Shown here piece by piece: positions 48,240 through 56,782 of a DNA stretch of 64,000 nt (its first letter is position 1; each line of letters begins with the position of its first letter). The notes under the pieces are model-generated. The model was not told the origin of the DNA. It saw nothing but the letters and a program-made list of their open reading frames with translations, and ran no database searches. This DNA comes from Sediminibacillus terrae (GTDB taxonomy: Bacteria > Bacillota > Bacilli > Bacillales > Amphibacillaceae). The stretch covers positions 431,168-495,167 of the forward strand of contig NZ_VZDQ01000023.1 of NCBI RefSeq assembly GCF_009602435.1, written 5' to 3'. The translations under genes were made by a program, and so were the position numbers.

Positions 48240-49721
48240 ATGAAAAAACGTAAGCATAGTGGAGATAATAGATCGACAACAAAACACAATTCATCGACTA
48301 AAGCTCACTCAAAAAAGCATTCAAAAGTGGCCACACGAAATAAATCACAAGGCAAGAACCCGCATAAAAGCAAGCGTCCAGGTAACAAGAAAAGTGTAAC
48401 CGTAAAGGTGAACTGTACAGGGCTCACCAATAATGGAAAAGGGATTGTCCATTGGGAAGGTAAACAGCTGGAGGTAGAGCATCTACTACCTGGCGAAACG
48501 GCTGAAATAACGGTGTCCACCAGTGGGAAAAACATTGCTGCGGAACTGAAACGAGTAATAACTCGGTCCGAAAACCGGGTCGACCCAGCCTGTTCTTATT
48601 ATTACGAGTGCGGGGGATGTCAACTGCAGCATATGAACGACCGCGCGCAAATGCATTTCAAACAGGAAACGATAGATAAATTGATGAAACCGTTCGGTAA
48701 ACCAGCACCCATTTTATCCATGGACCATCCCTATGATTATCGGAACAAAAGTCATACGACATTCGGTTTGAATAAGGATCGACAAATTATTGGCGGACTT
48801 TACGCCCAGAATAGTCACCGGCTTATTTCGATGGATCGGTGTCTCATTCACGATCCGAAAGCGGACGAAATTTGGCAAACCATCAAGGGGATGATGAAAT
48901 CTTTTAAAATCCAGCCATATAATGAAGATACTGGACAAGGCTTCCTGCGCCACGTACTGGTAAAGGTCGGCAAGGTGAGCGGGGAGATCATGGTGGTGTT
49001 GGTTGTAGCTTCCCCTGTATTCAAGGGAAAGAATAATTTTGTCAAAGCACTCAGGAAGGCCCACCCAGAAATCACAACCATCCTCATGAACGTGAATAAC
49101 CGGAAGACGAGCATGGTTTTAGGTGACCAGGAAAAAGTACTGTTCGGAAAAGGGACGATAACAGACACCTTGTGTGGACTGAAGTTTGATATTTCCGCTA
49201 AATCCTTCTATCAAATCAACCCTGTTCAGACGGAAAAGCTATATGCAAAAGCCATTGAGATGGCGAAATTGTCCGGAAAAGAAACGGTAATCGATGCCTA
49301 CTGCGGTATCGGTACGATTGGTCTGATTGCCAGCCAAAAAGCAGGCAAGGTCATAGGGGTGGAGCTGAATAAGGATGCGGTTCGAGACGCCATCCATAAC
49401 TCCAAGCGCAATGGCGTGAAAAATGCCCGTTTCTATCAAAGCGATGCTGGTGAATTCATGGTACAGATGGCAGCGCGCGGTGAGAAAGCGGATGTCGTCA
49501 TCATGGACCCGCCTCGAAGCGGAAGTGATGAAGCGTTCTTGTCCAGTGTGGTGAAACTGAAGCCGAAGCGTGTCATTTATGTGTCCTGTAATCCGGAGAC
49601 GCAGGTACGGGATCTGAACTATTTGACCAAGAACGGGTATGAGGTGAAAGGTATCCAGCCCGTGGATATGTTTCCGCAGACGGTGCATGTTGAGACGGTT
49701 GTGTTGATAGAACGCAAATAG
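48240..49721 (+). CDS. 23S rRNA (uracil-5)-methyltransferase, RumA/RlmD type, with basic N-terminal tail
   Basis: A 493-residue SAM-dependent methyltransferase. Residues 1-51 are a Lys/His/Ser-rich tail, and a TRAM domain follows (about 52-108). The four cysteines for a [4Fe-4S] cluster are Cys118, Cys124, Cys127 and Cys201. The catalytic domain has DAYCGIGTIGL, MDPPRSGSDEAF and the nucleophile Cys in YVSCNPETQVRD. It methylates uracil C5 in rRNA (RlmC/RlmD/RlmCD) or tRNA (TrmA-like); RlmD-type is most likely because of the cluster. The ATG at 48240 is chosen because an upstream in-frame ATG (48150) would add a hydrophobic, atypical segment. Confidence 0.88.
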   Translation: MKKRKHSGDNRSTTKHNSSTKAHSKKHSKVATRNKSQGKNPHKSKRPGNKKSVTVKVNCTGLTNNGKGIVHWEGKQLEVEHLLPGETAEITVSTSGKNIAAELKRVITRSENRVDPACSYYYECGGCQLQHMNDRAQMHFKQETIDKLMKPFGKPAPILSMDHPYDYRNKSHTTFGLNKDRQIIGGLYAQNSHRLISMDRCLIHDPKADEIWQTIKGMMKSFKIQPYNEDTGQGFLRHVLVKVGKVSGEIMVVLVVASPVFKGKNNFVKALRKAHPEITTILMNVNNRKTSMVLGDQEKVLFGKGTITDTLCGLKFDISAKSFYQINPVQTEKLYAKAIEMAKLSGKETVIDAYCGIGTIGLIASQKAGKVIGVELNKDAVRDAIHNSKRNGVKNARFYQSDAGEFMVQMAARGEKADVVIMDPPRSGSDEAFLSSVVKLKPKRVIYVSCNPETQVRDLNYLTKNGYEVKGIQPVDMFPQTVHVETVVLIERK

Positions 49722-49972
49722 CCTTATATCAAAGGCTTTGAAGGGTTTTAAGTAAGTATTTAAGTGTGTGTTATGTTTCCTCAGACTAATAAGTTTGAGG
49801 AAATTTTGCTTAAGGGGTTAAGGTTTGGGTTTTGCATTAAGTTTATTGTGCATGCCGGAATTACTATACCTAGCAGAATTGAAATATTTGCCATGAACAT
49901 TTACCATGAGACTATAGCACTCTGCTCGGAAAGGATGAAGTATAATTGAAAAGATTATAAAGTAATCTATAA

Positions 49973-50013
49973 AACACCTAGTGAAAAATCATTTAAACTT
50001 TTCACTAATGGTG
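49973..50013 (-). terminator. Inverted repeat downstream of epoxide hydrolase, possible terminator
   Basis: ACACC-T-AGTGAAAA and TTTTCACT-AAT-GGTGT pair, but no T run follows on the minus strand. The rest of the AT-rich gap 49722-50029 holds no recognisable gene. Confidence 0.4.
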
Positions 50014-50029
50014 TATACTTCATATATTA

Positions 50030-51193
50030 TTATAACCTATTGTTTTTGCTTCTATATGGTCTAAAGAAAGCCTTAATTTCTTCGGCGAAAATTTCAGGTT
50101 CCTCCATGGCAGTAAAATGTCCGCCGTTGGGCATTGTGGTAAAACGGGTGATATTCAGATTGCGGTGCACCCATTCCTTAGGTGGTAATAATATATCAGC
50201 AGGGAAAAGTGCTAAACCTGTTGGAACGTCTATACGCCCCATTGGCGGTAAGGAATGGGTGTTTTCATAATACGTATTTATTGATGATCCTATAGTATTA
50301 GTAACCCAATAGATCATTATATTAGTGAGTAGTTCATCCATACTATATCTTTTCTGTAGATCACCATTACAATCGCTCCACCCACGGAATTTCTCAATAA
50401 TCCAGGCAGCCAACCCTACTGGTGAGTCAGAAAGGCCGTATGCAAGAGTCTGGGGTTTTGTGGACTGAATAGCCATATAAGCTCCCTCATTGGAAATCCA
50501 TGTTGGGGTATTTTTCTTGTATTGCAATTCTTCTTCTGAAAGTTCTGCATCGTCATGTGAAGCCATGAGATTTCTAATGATCCCGATATCTGTTAGGTGG
50601 ATTCCTGTTAGGATTTCTGGATGATTTAATGCCAGATATCTTGTAACACCTGAACCAATATCCCCTCCAGCAGCAGCGAATTTACTATAGCCAAGTTCTT
50701 CGGTCATTAGTATTGCCCAAAGCTCAGAAACATAATAATTGTTGACTCCACTATGTTTTGGGCTGCTGGAAAAACCGAATCCGGGTAGTGAAGGAACAAT
50801 TACATCAAAAGAATCTTCCGCCTTGCCGCCGTAACTGGCTGGATCAGTAAGTAGAGGGATAATCTTTTTGTAGCGTATGTAACTGTCAGGCCATCCATGA
50901 GTGAGGATGATTGGCATAGGATTAGGACCTTTACCGTGTTCGTGCACAAAGTGAATATCTATTCCCTCCACATTACATTTAAATTGGGAAAATCGATTTA
51001 ATTCAGCCTCTTGTGCGCGCCAATCAAATTGGTGACGCCAGTAAGAAACCAACGATTGTAAATAATTTATATCAGTACCTCTTTCCCAACCGTCCCCTTC
51101 CAACTGATCAGGCCATCGGATATGTTCCAGTCTGTATTTTAAATCATTAAGGACTTCGTCAGATATATTGATATTGAAGCGTTCAATAGACAT
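50030..51193 (-). CDS. Epoxide hydrolase (EPHX1-like, alpha/beta hydrolase)
   Basis: A 387-residue protein with an N-terminal epoxide-hydrolase domain (residues 1-110, opening FNINISDEVLNDLKYRL). The alpha/beta-hydrolase core has oxyanion motif HGWP (99-102), nucleophile Asp178 in AGGDIGSG, and His in NGGHFTAMEEPE near the C-terminus. An Asp rather than Ser nucleophile marks a true epoxide hydrolase. It opens epoxides to diols; the natural substrate is unknown. AAAGGAGA lies before the ATG. It is divergent from an AraC-type regulator, its likely controller. Its codons and surroundings are more AT-rich than the flanking core genes. Confidence 0.9.
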   Translation of the reverse strand: MSIERFNINISDEVLNDLKYRLEHIRWPDQLEGDGWERGTDINYLQSLVSYWRHQFDWRAQEAELNRFSQFKCNVEGIDIHFVHEHGKGPNPMPIILTHGWPDSYIRYKKIIPLLTDPASYGGKAEDSFDVIVPSLPGFGFSSSPKHSGVNNYYVSELWAILMTEELGYSKFAAAGGDIGSGVTRYLALNHPEILTGIHLTDIGIIRNLMASHDDAELSEEELQYKKNTPTWISNEGAYMAIQSTKPQTLAYGLSDSPVGLAAWIIEKFRGWSDCNGDLQKRYSMDELLTNIMIYWVTNTIGSSINTYYENTHSLPPMGRIDVPTGLALFPADILLPPKEWVHRNLNITRFTTMPNGGHFTAMEEPEIFAEEIKAFFRPYRSKNNRL

Positions 51194-51314
51194 TGTGATT
51201 CTCCTTTCATATAAGTCGTGTAAGATTTATAACTTAGGATTGATAATAGTATATACTATAAAAAATATTTGATACGATGGTAAAAATGTAGCTTTAAACT
51301 ATACTATTTGTTAA

Positions 51315-52190
51315 TGGGGGGGGATAATTATTCCGCAAAAAGACCGCCATAAGAATAGAACTGTATATATAGAATTCGTTGCAAAAGAAAGTTTTAGTAA
51401 CTTACCTTATAAGGAGCGTTTCACTATAATTTTTATTACAAGCGGATGTGTTAAGTTGCAATTGAACCACTTCCCTATGAAAATTGTTGCTCCAAGTATT
51501 CTTTGTTTGTCTATGGATGATAAAATACAAGTCTTAGAAAGAAACAATGTATCATCACAGTCATTTTCTTTCCATCCTGATTTTTTTAATACGGCACATT
51601 TTTCTGAAACTGAGGGGTATATGTCAACCGGTTTAAAAATAGAAACGGGCCTTTCGCTATTTAAAAGGGATAATACTCATACGGGAGTATATACTGCTAC
51701 CGAGAAAGTCTATCCTAAATTATTTGAGTGGTTTTTTGTTATAGGAACAGAAGTGAATGCTCAGAGCGATTCACTTTGGGTGTGCAGAATAAAAAAGTAT
51801 TTAATACAAATTTTAGGGTTGCTTGAAGAGTTGAACAACCACAGCGAACAATCACCTGTTGGCCTTGTTTTAGAATATATACACACTAACTATCCCGATA
51901 AAATAAGTTTAGAAGATTTAACAAAATGTGCTCATTTGAATAGAATATCACTAAATAAAAAGTTTCAGGATTTATATGGATGTACTGCTAAGGGATATTT
52001 ATTATTATATCGCTTAAAGATTGCCGAGAATCTTCTGACTCATACAGGTATGAGCTTGAACGAAATTGCATGTGCTGTGGGATTTGAGTATGACTCGTAT
52101 TTTATAAAGCAATTTACTGTTAAAAAGGGCATGACTCCAACTGAATTTCGCAATAACTCACGTGAGTTTGCATATAACCAAATTGTATAG
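51315..52190 (+). CDS. AraC family regulator with a non-standard or frameshifted start at a G8 tract
   Basis: The frame is open from 51315 to 52190. The C-terminal ~100 residues hold two helix-turn-helix motifs: ISLEDLTKCAHLNRISLNKK and MSLNEIACAVGFEYDSYFIK. The N-terminal part, translatable from about 51324 (PQKDRHKNRTVYIEFVAKES onward), looks like the start of an AraC cupin-type ligand domain. There is no ATG, GTG or TTG in frame before TTG 51456, which would remove about 45 residues. An ATG at 51314 directly abuts eight G residues (its own G included). With seven Gs it would enter this frame; alternatively ATT 51330 follows the G run at Shine-Dalgarno distance. It lies divergent from the epoxide hydrolase gene. 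Confidence 0.7.
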   Translation, partial: WGGIIIPQKDRHKNRTVYIEFVAKESFSNLPYKERFTIIFITSGCVKLQLNHFPMKIVAPSILCLSMDDKIQVLERNNVSSQSFSFHPDFFNTAHFSETEGYMSTGLKIETGLSLFKRDNTHTGVYTATEKVYPKLFEWFFVIGTEVNAQSDSLWVCRIKKYLIQILGLLEELNNHSEQSPVGLVLEYIHTNYPDKISLEDLTKCAHLNRISLNKKFQDLYGCTAKGYLLLYRLKIAENLLTHTGMSLNEIACAVGFEYDSYFIKQFTVKKGMTPTEFRNNSREFAYNQIV

Positions 52191-52385
52191 AACAGGAAAA
52201 GAATCTGATTTTATACCAGAAAATATAGGCAACAATAAAAATGAAAAGGCAAAGCACAAACACGCCCCTCTTACTAAAGGAGGATAACTTTACGCAAAAT
52301 TCATATTAATTGCGTATTTGTATCTTCTTACTGCCCAGACACATGTGGAGTGTGTGACGTGGTTGGAGAAAAAGTAATATAGTTT

Positions 52386-52432
52386 TAAAAAGCACATGGG
52401 TCTTTACATGCTAAGACTCATGCTTTTTTTCT
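52386..52432 (+). terminator. Intrinsic terminator after the AraC gene
   Basis: CATGGGTCTT pairs with AAGACTCATG, extended by AAAAGC/GCTTTT across a 2-base bulge, and is followed by a T7 run. The remainder of the 319-base gap from 52191 shows no gene that can be supported. Confidence 0.75.
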
Positions 52433-52467
52433 TTCTCTAAACCCTTTTGCAAAACAAAAAATAAGTG

Positions 52468-52496
52468 TTATCATCATAATGACCGTTCAATATAAA
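52468..52496 (+). promoter_or_regulatory. tetR promoter with embedded operator-like dyad
   Basis: TTATCA, a 17-base spacer and TATAAA. The spacer carries TGACCGTTCA (52480-52489), a near-perfect dyad. A closely similar arrangement lies before the MFS gene, which suggests both are controlled by the TetR protein. Confidence 0.6.
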
Positions 52497-52509
52497 AAGG
52501 GGATTTCAT

Positions 52510-53067
52510 ATGAAAAAGTCAAAGAAAAAAGAAGCGATATTAAATACGGCTGAAGAGTTATTTTATCAGCACGGTTTTCATTCGATCGGTGTAAAGGCTA
52601 TATTGGAGCAGGCAGGAGTCGCACCAATGACGATGTATTATCATTTCAAATCGAAGGAAGATGTCATTAAGGAAATATTAGTCCGAAGAGAGAATCATTA
52701 TTTTGAATTGATGGGAGAGAAACTTAATAAAAGGGAAAGTTTAGAATCTTACGTCATGTCCCTGATTCAGGCTCATATGGACTGGATAGAAGCAGAGGGC
52801 ACTAACGGTTGCTTGTTTTTAAGAGCAAAGCAGGAATATGAAGGCATAAATGAGGAGATTGCTTCGCTAAGCAGGGAACACAAAAAAACACTGCTAAACC
52901 GGATTCAAAATGATATAAAACCATTTAATGTTCCTGGATCCTTCGGTGTTCAGTTATCCATTATATTGGAGGGGATAACATCAATGGCCCAAATACAGGA
53001 AGTGGATGAAGTGAAAGAGGCAGCAATCGATTTAGTGAAGAATTTACAGATCAGGGCAAATGAATAG
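52510..53067 (+). CDS. TetR family transcriptional repressor
   Basis: A 185-residue protein. The N-terminal helix-turn-helix (ILNTAEELFYQHGFHSIGVK, then VAPMTMYYHFKSKEDVI) spans about residues 9-55. The ligand-binding half has a Cys in TNGCLFLRAKQEY. It resembles the YxaF/LmrA-like regulators of efflux pumps. The start has AAGGGG 8 bases upstream. The MFS gene follows 105 bases downstream behind a promoter of matching sequence, so TetR probably represses both. Confidence 0.88.
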   Translation: MKKSKKKEAILNTAEELFYQHGFHSIGVKAILEQAGVAPMTMYYHFKSKEDVIKEILVRRENHYFELMGEKLNKRESLESYVMSLIQAHMDWIEAEGTNGCLFLRAKQEYEGINEEIASLSREHKKTLLNRIQNDIKPFNVPGSFGVQLSIILEGITSMAQIQEVDEVKEAAIDLVKNLQIRANE

Positions 53068-53125
53068 TAGCAATTAGAGGGGACGAATGAACAATGGCAC
53101 ACTAAAATGTCCCTGTTTTTTTGGT

Positions 53126-53154
53126 TATTTATTATAATGAACGTTATATATAAA
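53126..53154 (+). promoter_or_regulatory. MFS gene promoter with the same operator-like element
   Basis: A weak -35 (TATTTA), TGAACGTTAT in the spacer, and TATAAA at 53149-53154 followed by AAGGGG. The stretch from ATAATGA to AAGGGG mirrors that before tetR with few changes. Confidence 0.55.
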
Positions 53155-53172
53155 AGGGGAGGGGTATCCGAG

Positions 53173-54303
53173 ATGAATGAAAAGAAGTTGATTATGGCAG
53201 GGTTGCCTATGATTGCGGTAACATATGGTTTATCCAGATTTAGTTACGGTTTAATGCTGCCCTATATTAGCGAAACCATTAACATGGAGCAACGTACCAG
53301 CGGAGTCATTTCTTCGTTTTCCTACATCGCTTACTGTATCGCAATAGTATTGGCGATGGTATTTTCTAATAAGCTTTCTTCAAAATTCATTCTTCTTCTT
53401 GCCGGACTGTTTTCGATCATTGGTTTGGGTATTATCTCTGTCGCTTTGAACCCTGGCATTCTAAGTCTGGGCATATTTTTGGCAGGATTAAGTTCGGGCT
53501 TTTCATCTCCTCCCTACGCTGCCATTGTGGACAAAAGTGTAGAAAGAAGATTACAGAATCAGACGAACTCTTGGATCAATTCAGGGACCAGTATTGGAAC
53601 AGCTCTAACAGGGGCTATTGCCATTGTCATGGCAGATAATTGGAGAGAAACGTATTTGATATTTGTGGTCATTGCCATAGCAGTAGTATTCGCTAATTAC
53701 AAAGTGCTGCCAAAAGAACAAAATGTACAAGAAAACGAGACATTCCATTTCTCGAAAGAAGAGTGGAGAAGGTCCATCCCGTTAATTGTCGCGTCTCTGG
53801 TATTAGGAATATCCTGTGCAGCCTATTGGACGTTTTCAAGAGATTTCATCTTGCAGACCGGAAGTGTTCCTGATTATATCGGTGAGTGGTTGTGGGTCGT
53901 TATTGGATTTTCAGGATTGTTGGGAGGAACAGCAGGTGCAGTTATAAATAGGTTTAGTTTAGTAACTGCATACAGGATTTCTGTATTGGCTCTTTCAACC
54001 TCGTCACTGTTACTAGGGGCATTTGTAGATAATAGGATGATTGGGTTTATATCACCAGCCCTCTTTGGCAGCTCATATATTTTTATGACAGGTGTTTTGA
54101 TAGCGTGGGGCATTTCTGTATTTAAGTCCAATCCCTCATTGGGGGTAGGTATCCCCTTTTTATTACTGGCCCTCGGTCAAGCAATAGGATCGGTTGTTTC
54201 CGGGGTTTTCGCTGGTCTATTAAGTTATCCGGCCGTATTTATAGGAGCTTCCTTTATTGGTTATGCAGCTTTATTTTTGAAAAAGCGAAATAAGTACATT
54301 TAA
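53173..54303 (+). CDS. MFS transporter, YbfB/YjiJ-like
   Basis: A 376-residue major facilitator protein with about eleven to twelve helices. The YbfB/YjiJ-type opening GLSRFSYGLMLPYIS is near residues 17-31, a second half begins around residue 210, and a central hydrophilic loop (KVLPKEQNVQENE) separates them. Its substrate is unknown. The ATG at 53173 is chosen because GGGGAGGGG lies 8 bases upstream; an upstream in-frame ATG (53107) would put the promoter inside the gene. It is likely controlled by the adjacent TetR. Confidence 0.85.
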   Translation: MNEKKLIMAGLPMIAVTYGLSRFSYGLMLPYISETINMEQRTSGVISSFSYIAYCIAIVLAMVFSNKLSSKFILLLAGLFSIIGLGIISVALNPGILSLGIFLAGLSSGFSSPPYAAIVDKSVERRLQNQTNSWINSGTSIGTALTGAIAIVMADNWRETYLIFVVIAIAVVFANYKVLPKEQNVQENETFHFSKEEWRRSIPLIVASLVLGISCAAYWTFSRDFILQTGSVPDYIGEWLWVVIGFSGLLGGTAGAVINRFSLVTAYRISVLALSTSSLLLGAFVDNRMIGFISPALFGSSYIFMTGVLIAWGISVFKSNPSLGVGIPFLLLALGQAIGSVVSGVFAGLLSYPAVFIGASFIGYAALFLKKRNKYI

Positions 54304-54506
54304 AATTCACTCTCTGGTATGAACAGTCATCTTTTATCCAGCTTGGGCTTGTGCAGCCCATTTAATAGAAAGAGAAAGACTTTGTGGAACATTTTTGTGT
54401 TAAGGCTTATACAGATTCCATAATATGCTTGCCATGCGGGTGGTTTATCGATAGATGGTTGTATGTTACCATTTTTTATAGTTAATTAGTTAGGAGTAAA
54501 TAAAAA

Positions 54507-55190
54507 ATGGATATACCAATAATTTACGAGGACAACCACCTGCTTTGTATCGAAAAGCCAGTTAATATTCCAGTACAAGAGGACCAATCGAAAGACAAAG
54601 ATTTACTCTCGCTTCTAAAAGAAGATATAAAATATCGATACCAAAAGCCAGGCAACGTGTACCTTGGGCTCGTTCACCGCTTGGATCGACCTGTCGGTGG
54701 GGCGATGGTGTTTGCCAAGACATCAAAAGCGGCCTCGCGTCTGTCTGATATGATGCGGCGCAAGACGATTGATAAAAGCTATTTGGCAGTAGTGCGGGGA
54801 AAAATGCCGAAAAAACACAATGTACTAGAGGATTACTTGGTAAAAGACACACGTAAAAACCAAGTATATACGAGCTCTTCGGATCATGAAAAAGCCAAAA
54901 AGGCAGTGTTGGAGTATGACGTAATCAGTGAAAAGAAAGGATTATCCCTTCTTTCGATAAAACTGCATACGGGCAGACCACACCAAATACGTGTACAGCT
55001 TTCCTCTCGAAATCGTCCACTCTATGGGGACCAAAAGTATGGGGAGGACGTCAACCGTCCAGGCCAGCAAATCGCCTTATGGTCTCAATCACTTGCGTTC
55101 AACCATCCTACTAAAAAAGAAGAAATGAAGGCAACATCCTTGCCGCCAAACACCTATCCTTGGAACCTATGGAAAGAGCTTGCGCAGTGA
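54507..55190 (+). CDS. RluA-family pseudouridine synthase
   Basis: A 227-residue pseudouridine synthase. The catalytic Asp is in VHRLDRPVGGAMVFAKT, the hallmark of the RluA family, and the C-terminal HTGRPHQIRVQLS is also present. There is no N-terminal S4 domain, so it resembles the short RluA/TruC-like members such as B. subtilis YhcT/YjbO. The target may be 23S rRNA or tRNA and cannot be told from sequence. TAGGAG lies 12 bases before the ATG. Confidence 0.9.
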   Translation: MDIPIIYEDNHLLCIEKPVNIPVQEDQSKDKDLLSLLKEDIKYRYQKPGNVYLGLVHRLDRPVGGAMVFAKTSKAASRLSDMMRRKTIDKSYLAVVRGKMPKKHNVLEDYLVKDTRKNQVYTSSSDHEKAKKAVLEYDVISEKKGLSLLSIKLHTGRPHQIRVQLSSRNRPLYGDQKYGEDVNRPGQQIALWSQSLAFNHPTKKEEMKATSLPPNTYPWNLWKELAQ

Positions 55191-55227
55191 CAGGGCAGTA
55201 CAATCATATATGCAAGAGGAAATGATC

Positions 55228-55263
55228 AGGTGCTAATCATGCATCGATTGGCGCCTTTTACTT
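55228..55263 (+). terminator. Probable terminator between converging genes
   Basis: AGGTGC-T-AATC and GATT-G-GCGCCT pair, followed by TTTTACTTT. It ends the pseudouridine synthase transcript just before the hydrolase stop codon. Confidence 0.55.
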
Positions 55264-55272
55264 TATTGAATT

Positions 55273-56139
55273 TCAACAGACCCTGCCTTGCTTTAAGAAA
55301 GCAATCACCATTCTATCTGTTTCTCCGTCCGACTCACCAAGCCAAATCAAATGGCCCCATGCGTCAAGTAGCTGAAGTTCAGCCATTGGAATGTTTTCCT
55401 TAGCAAAGTAGGCATGATCCAGAGACACCGAACGATCATGTTTACTGTGCATGATCAATGTAGGACAGGAGACAGCATGTAAATCCCGAACCGACAGCTC
55501 GTTTATCTGTTGTAAGTCTATTTCGAAACCATAGCCTGACCGCTGTCTGTTATTCATTTTCCGGATAGCTTCCACATCGTTTTCTCCCATTTTATCCTTG
55601 ACTTCCTTGTATGATAGCTTGCTGAAGGAAGGGAGCATTTGCTTGAACATAAAGTTCGGAAAAGTATTACTGAAGGAAGATAATAGTTTCCACGTGTATT
55701 TTTCGGTTTTCGGATGGAATAACACGTTCGCCGCTTTGTATTCGATATCCTTGGGCGTCAGCCATTCCTGCGTAACGGCAGATTGCAGGACGAGGGAGCG
55801 GGTGTGTCCGGAAAAATGTGCGGCAAAGTAAATGCCGGTGGGACCGCCGGCAGATATGGCAATGACATGCGCGTTATTGATATTCAAATGATCTAAAAGT
55901 TTTGCATAGTAATAGCAGGCAGTGGATAAGCTGGTGCCTATTTCCGGAGAAGTTGTTCCATATCCTGCTCTTGAAGGCGTAATCACGGAGAAACCACTAT
56001 CGACCAACGCTTCGTATCCGAATTCTTCCTGGCAATTGGAATGCCCTCCATGAAAAACGAGCACAGGTCGACCCTGGCCGACAATCGAGTATTCCACAGT
56101 AAATCCGTCTATGTAGTATTCTCCCATTTTTCTGTTCAT
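55273..56139 (-). CDS. Alpha/beta hydrolase
   Basis: A 288-residue alpha/beta-hydrolase-fold protein. The oxyanion region is VFHGGHSNCQEEF, the nucleophile Ser is in IAISAGGPTGIYFA, an Asp is in MHSKHDRSVSL, and the His is in DAWGHLIWL. The substrate is unknown. The ATG at 56139 is preferred to one at 56268 because AGAGGTG lies 5 bases upstream and the longer version would add an untypical basic N-terminus. No signal peptide is seen. It is monocistronic. Confidence 0.85.
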   Translation of the reverse strand: MNRKMGEYYIDGFTVEYSIVGQGRPVLVFHGGHSNCQEEFGYEALVDSGFSVITPSRAGYGTTSPEIGTSLSTACYYYAKLLDHLNINNAHVIAISAGGPTGIYFAAHFSGHTRSLVLQSAVTQEWLTPKDIEYKAANVLFHPKTEKYTWKLLSSFSNTFPNFMFKQMLPSFSKLSYKEVKDKMGENDVEAIRKMNNRQRSGYGFEIDLQQINELSVRDLHAVSCPTLIMHSKHDRSVSLDHAYFAKENIPMAELQLLDAWGHLIWLGESDGETDRMVIAFLKQGRVC

Positions 56140-56402
56140 CCTGGCACCTCTTTTGAAAGGAATCGATTTATCATGTTCAAGTAGATTCAATTGCATAGTG
56201 AATTTCCAATCGTTTTGTTTGTAATTCTGTGTACCTCTTATACGCTTGGATGAATTCCTCGGTTTCATCTATCCGATCGAATTTCCCGGAGTTTTCAAAC
56301 CAGCTTGCGCTTTCTACGGAGTAAATAGCGTCTTACACATAGTAGCTTCCTGCTGTTTTATTTTAATAAGATATGGCACAATAGAAGAGTGGAGGGAATA
56401 AC

Positions 56403-56636
56403 ATGAAAAAAGTGGTTTTATATTCGAAGCCGAATTGTCCCTTATGTGAGGAGGCCAGAGATCTTCTGCTCGCATTTCAGGGTCAGTACGGCTATGATCT
56501 GAAAGAAGTCGATATTTATAGCGATGACGAGCTGTTGGAAAAGTATCAGTTGATGATCCCAGTAGTGGAAATCGATGGGCAGGAAGCAGACTACGGGCAA
56601 ATCGAGTGGGCGAGCGTGAGTGATTTTTTAAAATAG
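56403..56636 (+). CDS. Glutaredoxin-like thioredoxin-fold protein
   Basis: A 77-residue single-domain protein of the glutaredoxin-like DUF836 group. The redox motif is CPLC (residues 12-15, in KPNCPLCEEAR), and the cis-Pro is in MIPVVEIDG. It probably exchanges disulfides or holds a redox partner. GGAGGG precedes the ATG. It lies directly upstream of the cggR promoter and is not part of the glycolytic operon. Homologous small genes sit next to cggR in other bacilli by my recollection. Confidence 0.82.
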   Translation: MKKVVLYSKPNCPLCEEARDLLLAFQGQYGYDLKEVDIYSDDELLEKYQLMIPVVEIDGQEADYGQIEWASVSDFLK

Positions 56637-56648
56637 GATTGCTTTTAG

Positions 56649-56677
56649 TTGTCGGATTTTGACGGTTCTGATACAAT
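56649..56677 (+). promoter_or_regulatory. Promoter of the cggR-gapA operon
   Basis: TTGTCG, a 17-base spacer and TACAAT, with TGA before the -10 giving an extended TGn element. Confidence 0.8.
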
Positions 56678-56709
56678 GAAATTTGTAAGAGGAATTTTTT
56701 TGGAGTCTG

Positions 56710-56749
56710 CGGGACATAATACGCCTACCAGGGACATTTTTAACCCGGT
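56710..56749 (+). promoter_or_regulatory. CggR operator
   Basis: Two direct copies of GGGACAT start at 56711 and 56731, exactly 20 bases apart. This agrees with the tandem CGGGAC-type half-sites bound by CggR tetramers downstream of the gapA operon promoter in B. subtilis. Fructose-1,6-bisphosphate relieves repression there. Confidence 0.8.
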
Positions 56750-56782
56750 TAGTATTAACTGGTGAAAAAAAGGAGTAATAAC

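Noticed and set aside
52276..52375. A perfect AAAGGAGG followed by a short Cys-rich frame (CVFVSSYCPDTCGVC)
   Set aside because: It looked like a small peptide gene, but no ATG, GTG or TTG lies in frame at a usable distance, so no gene can be supported.
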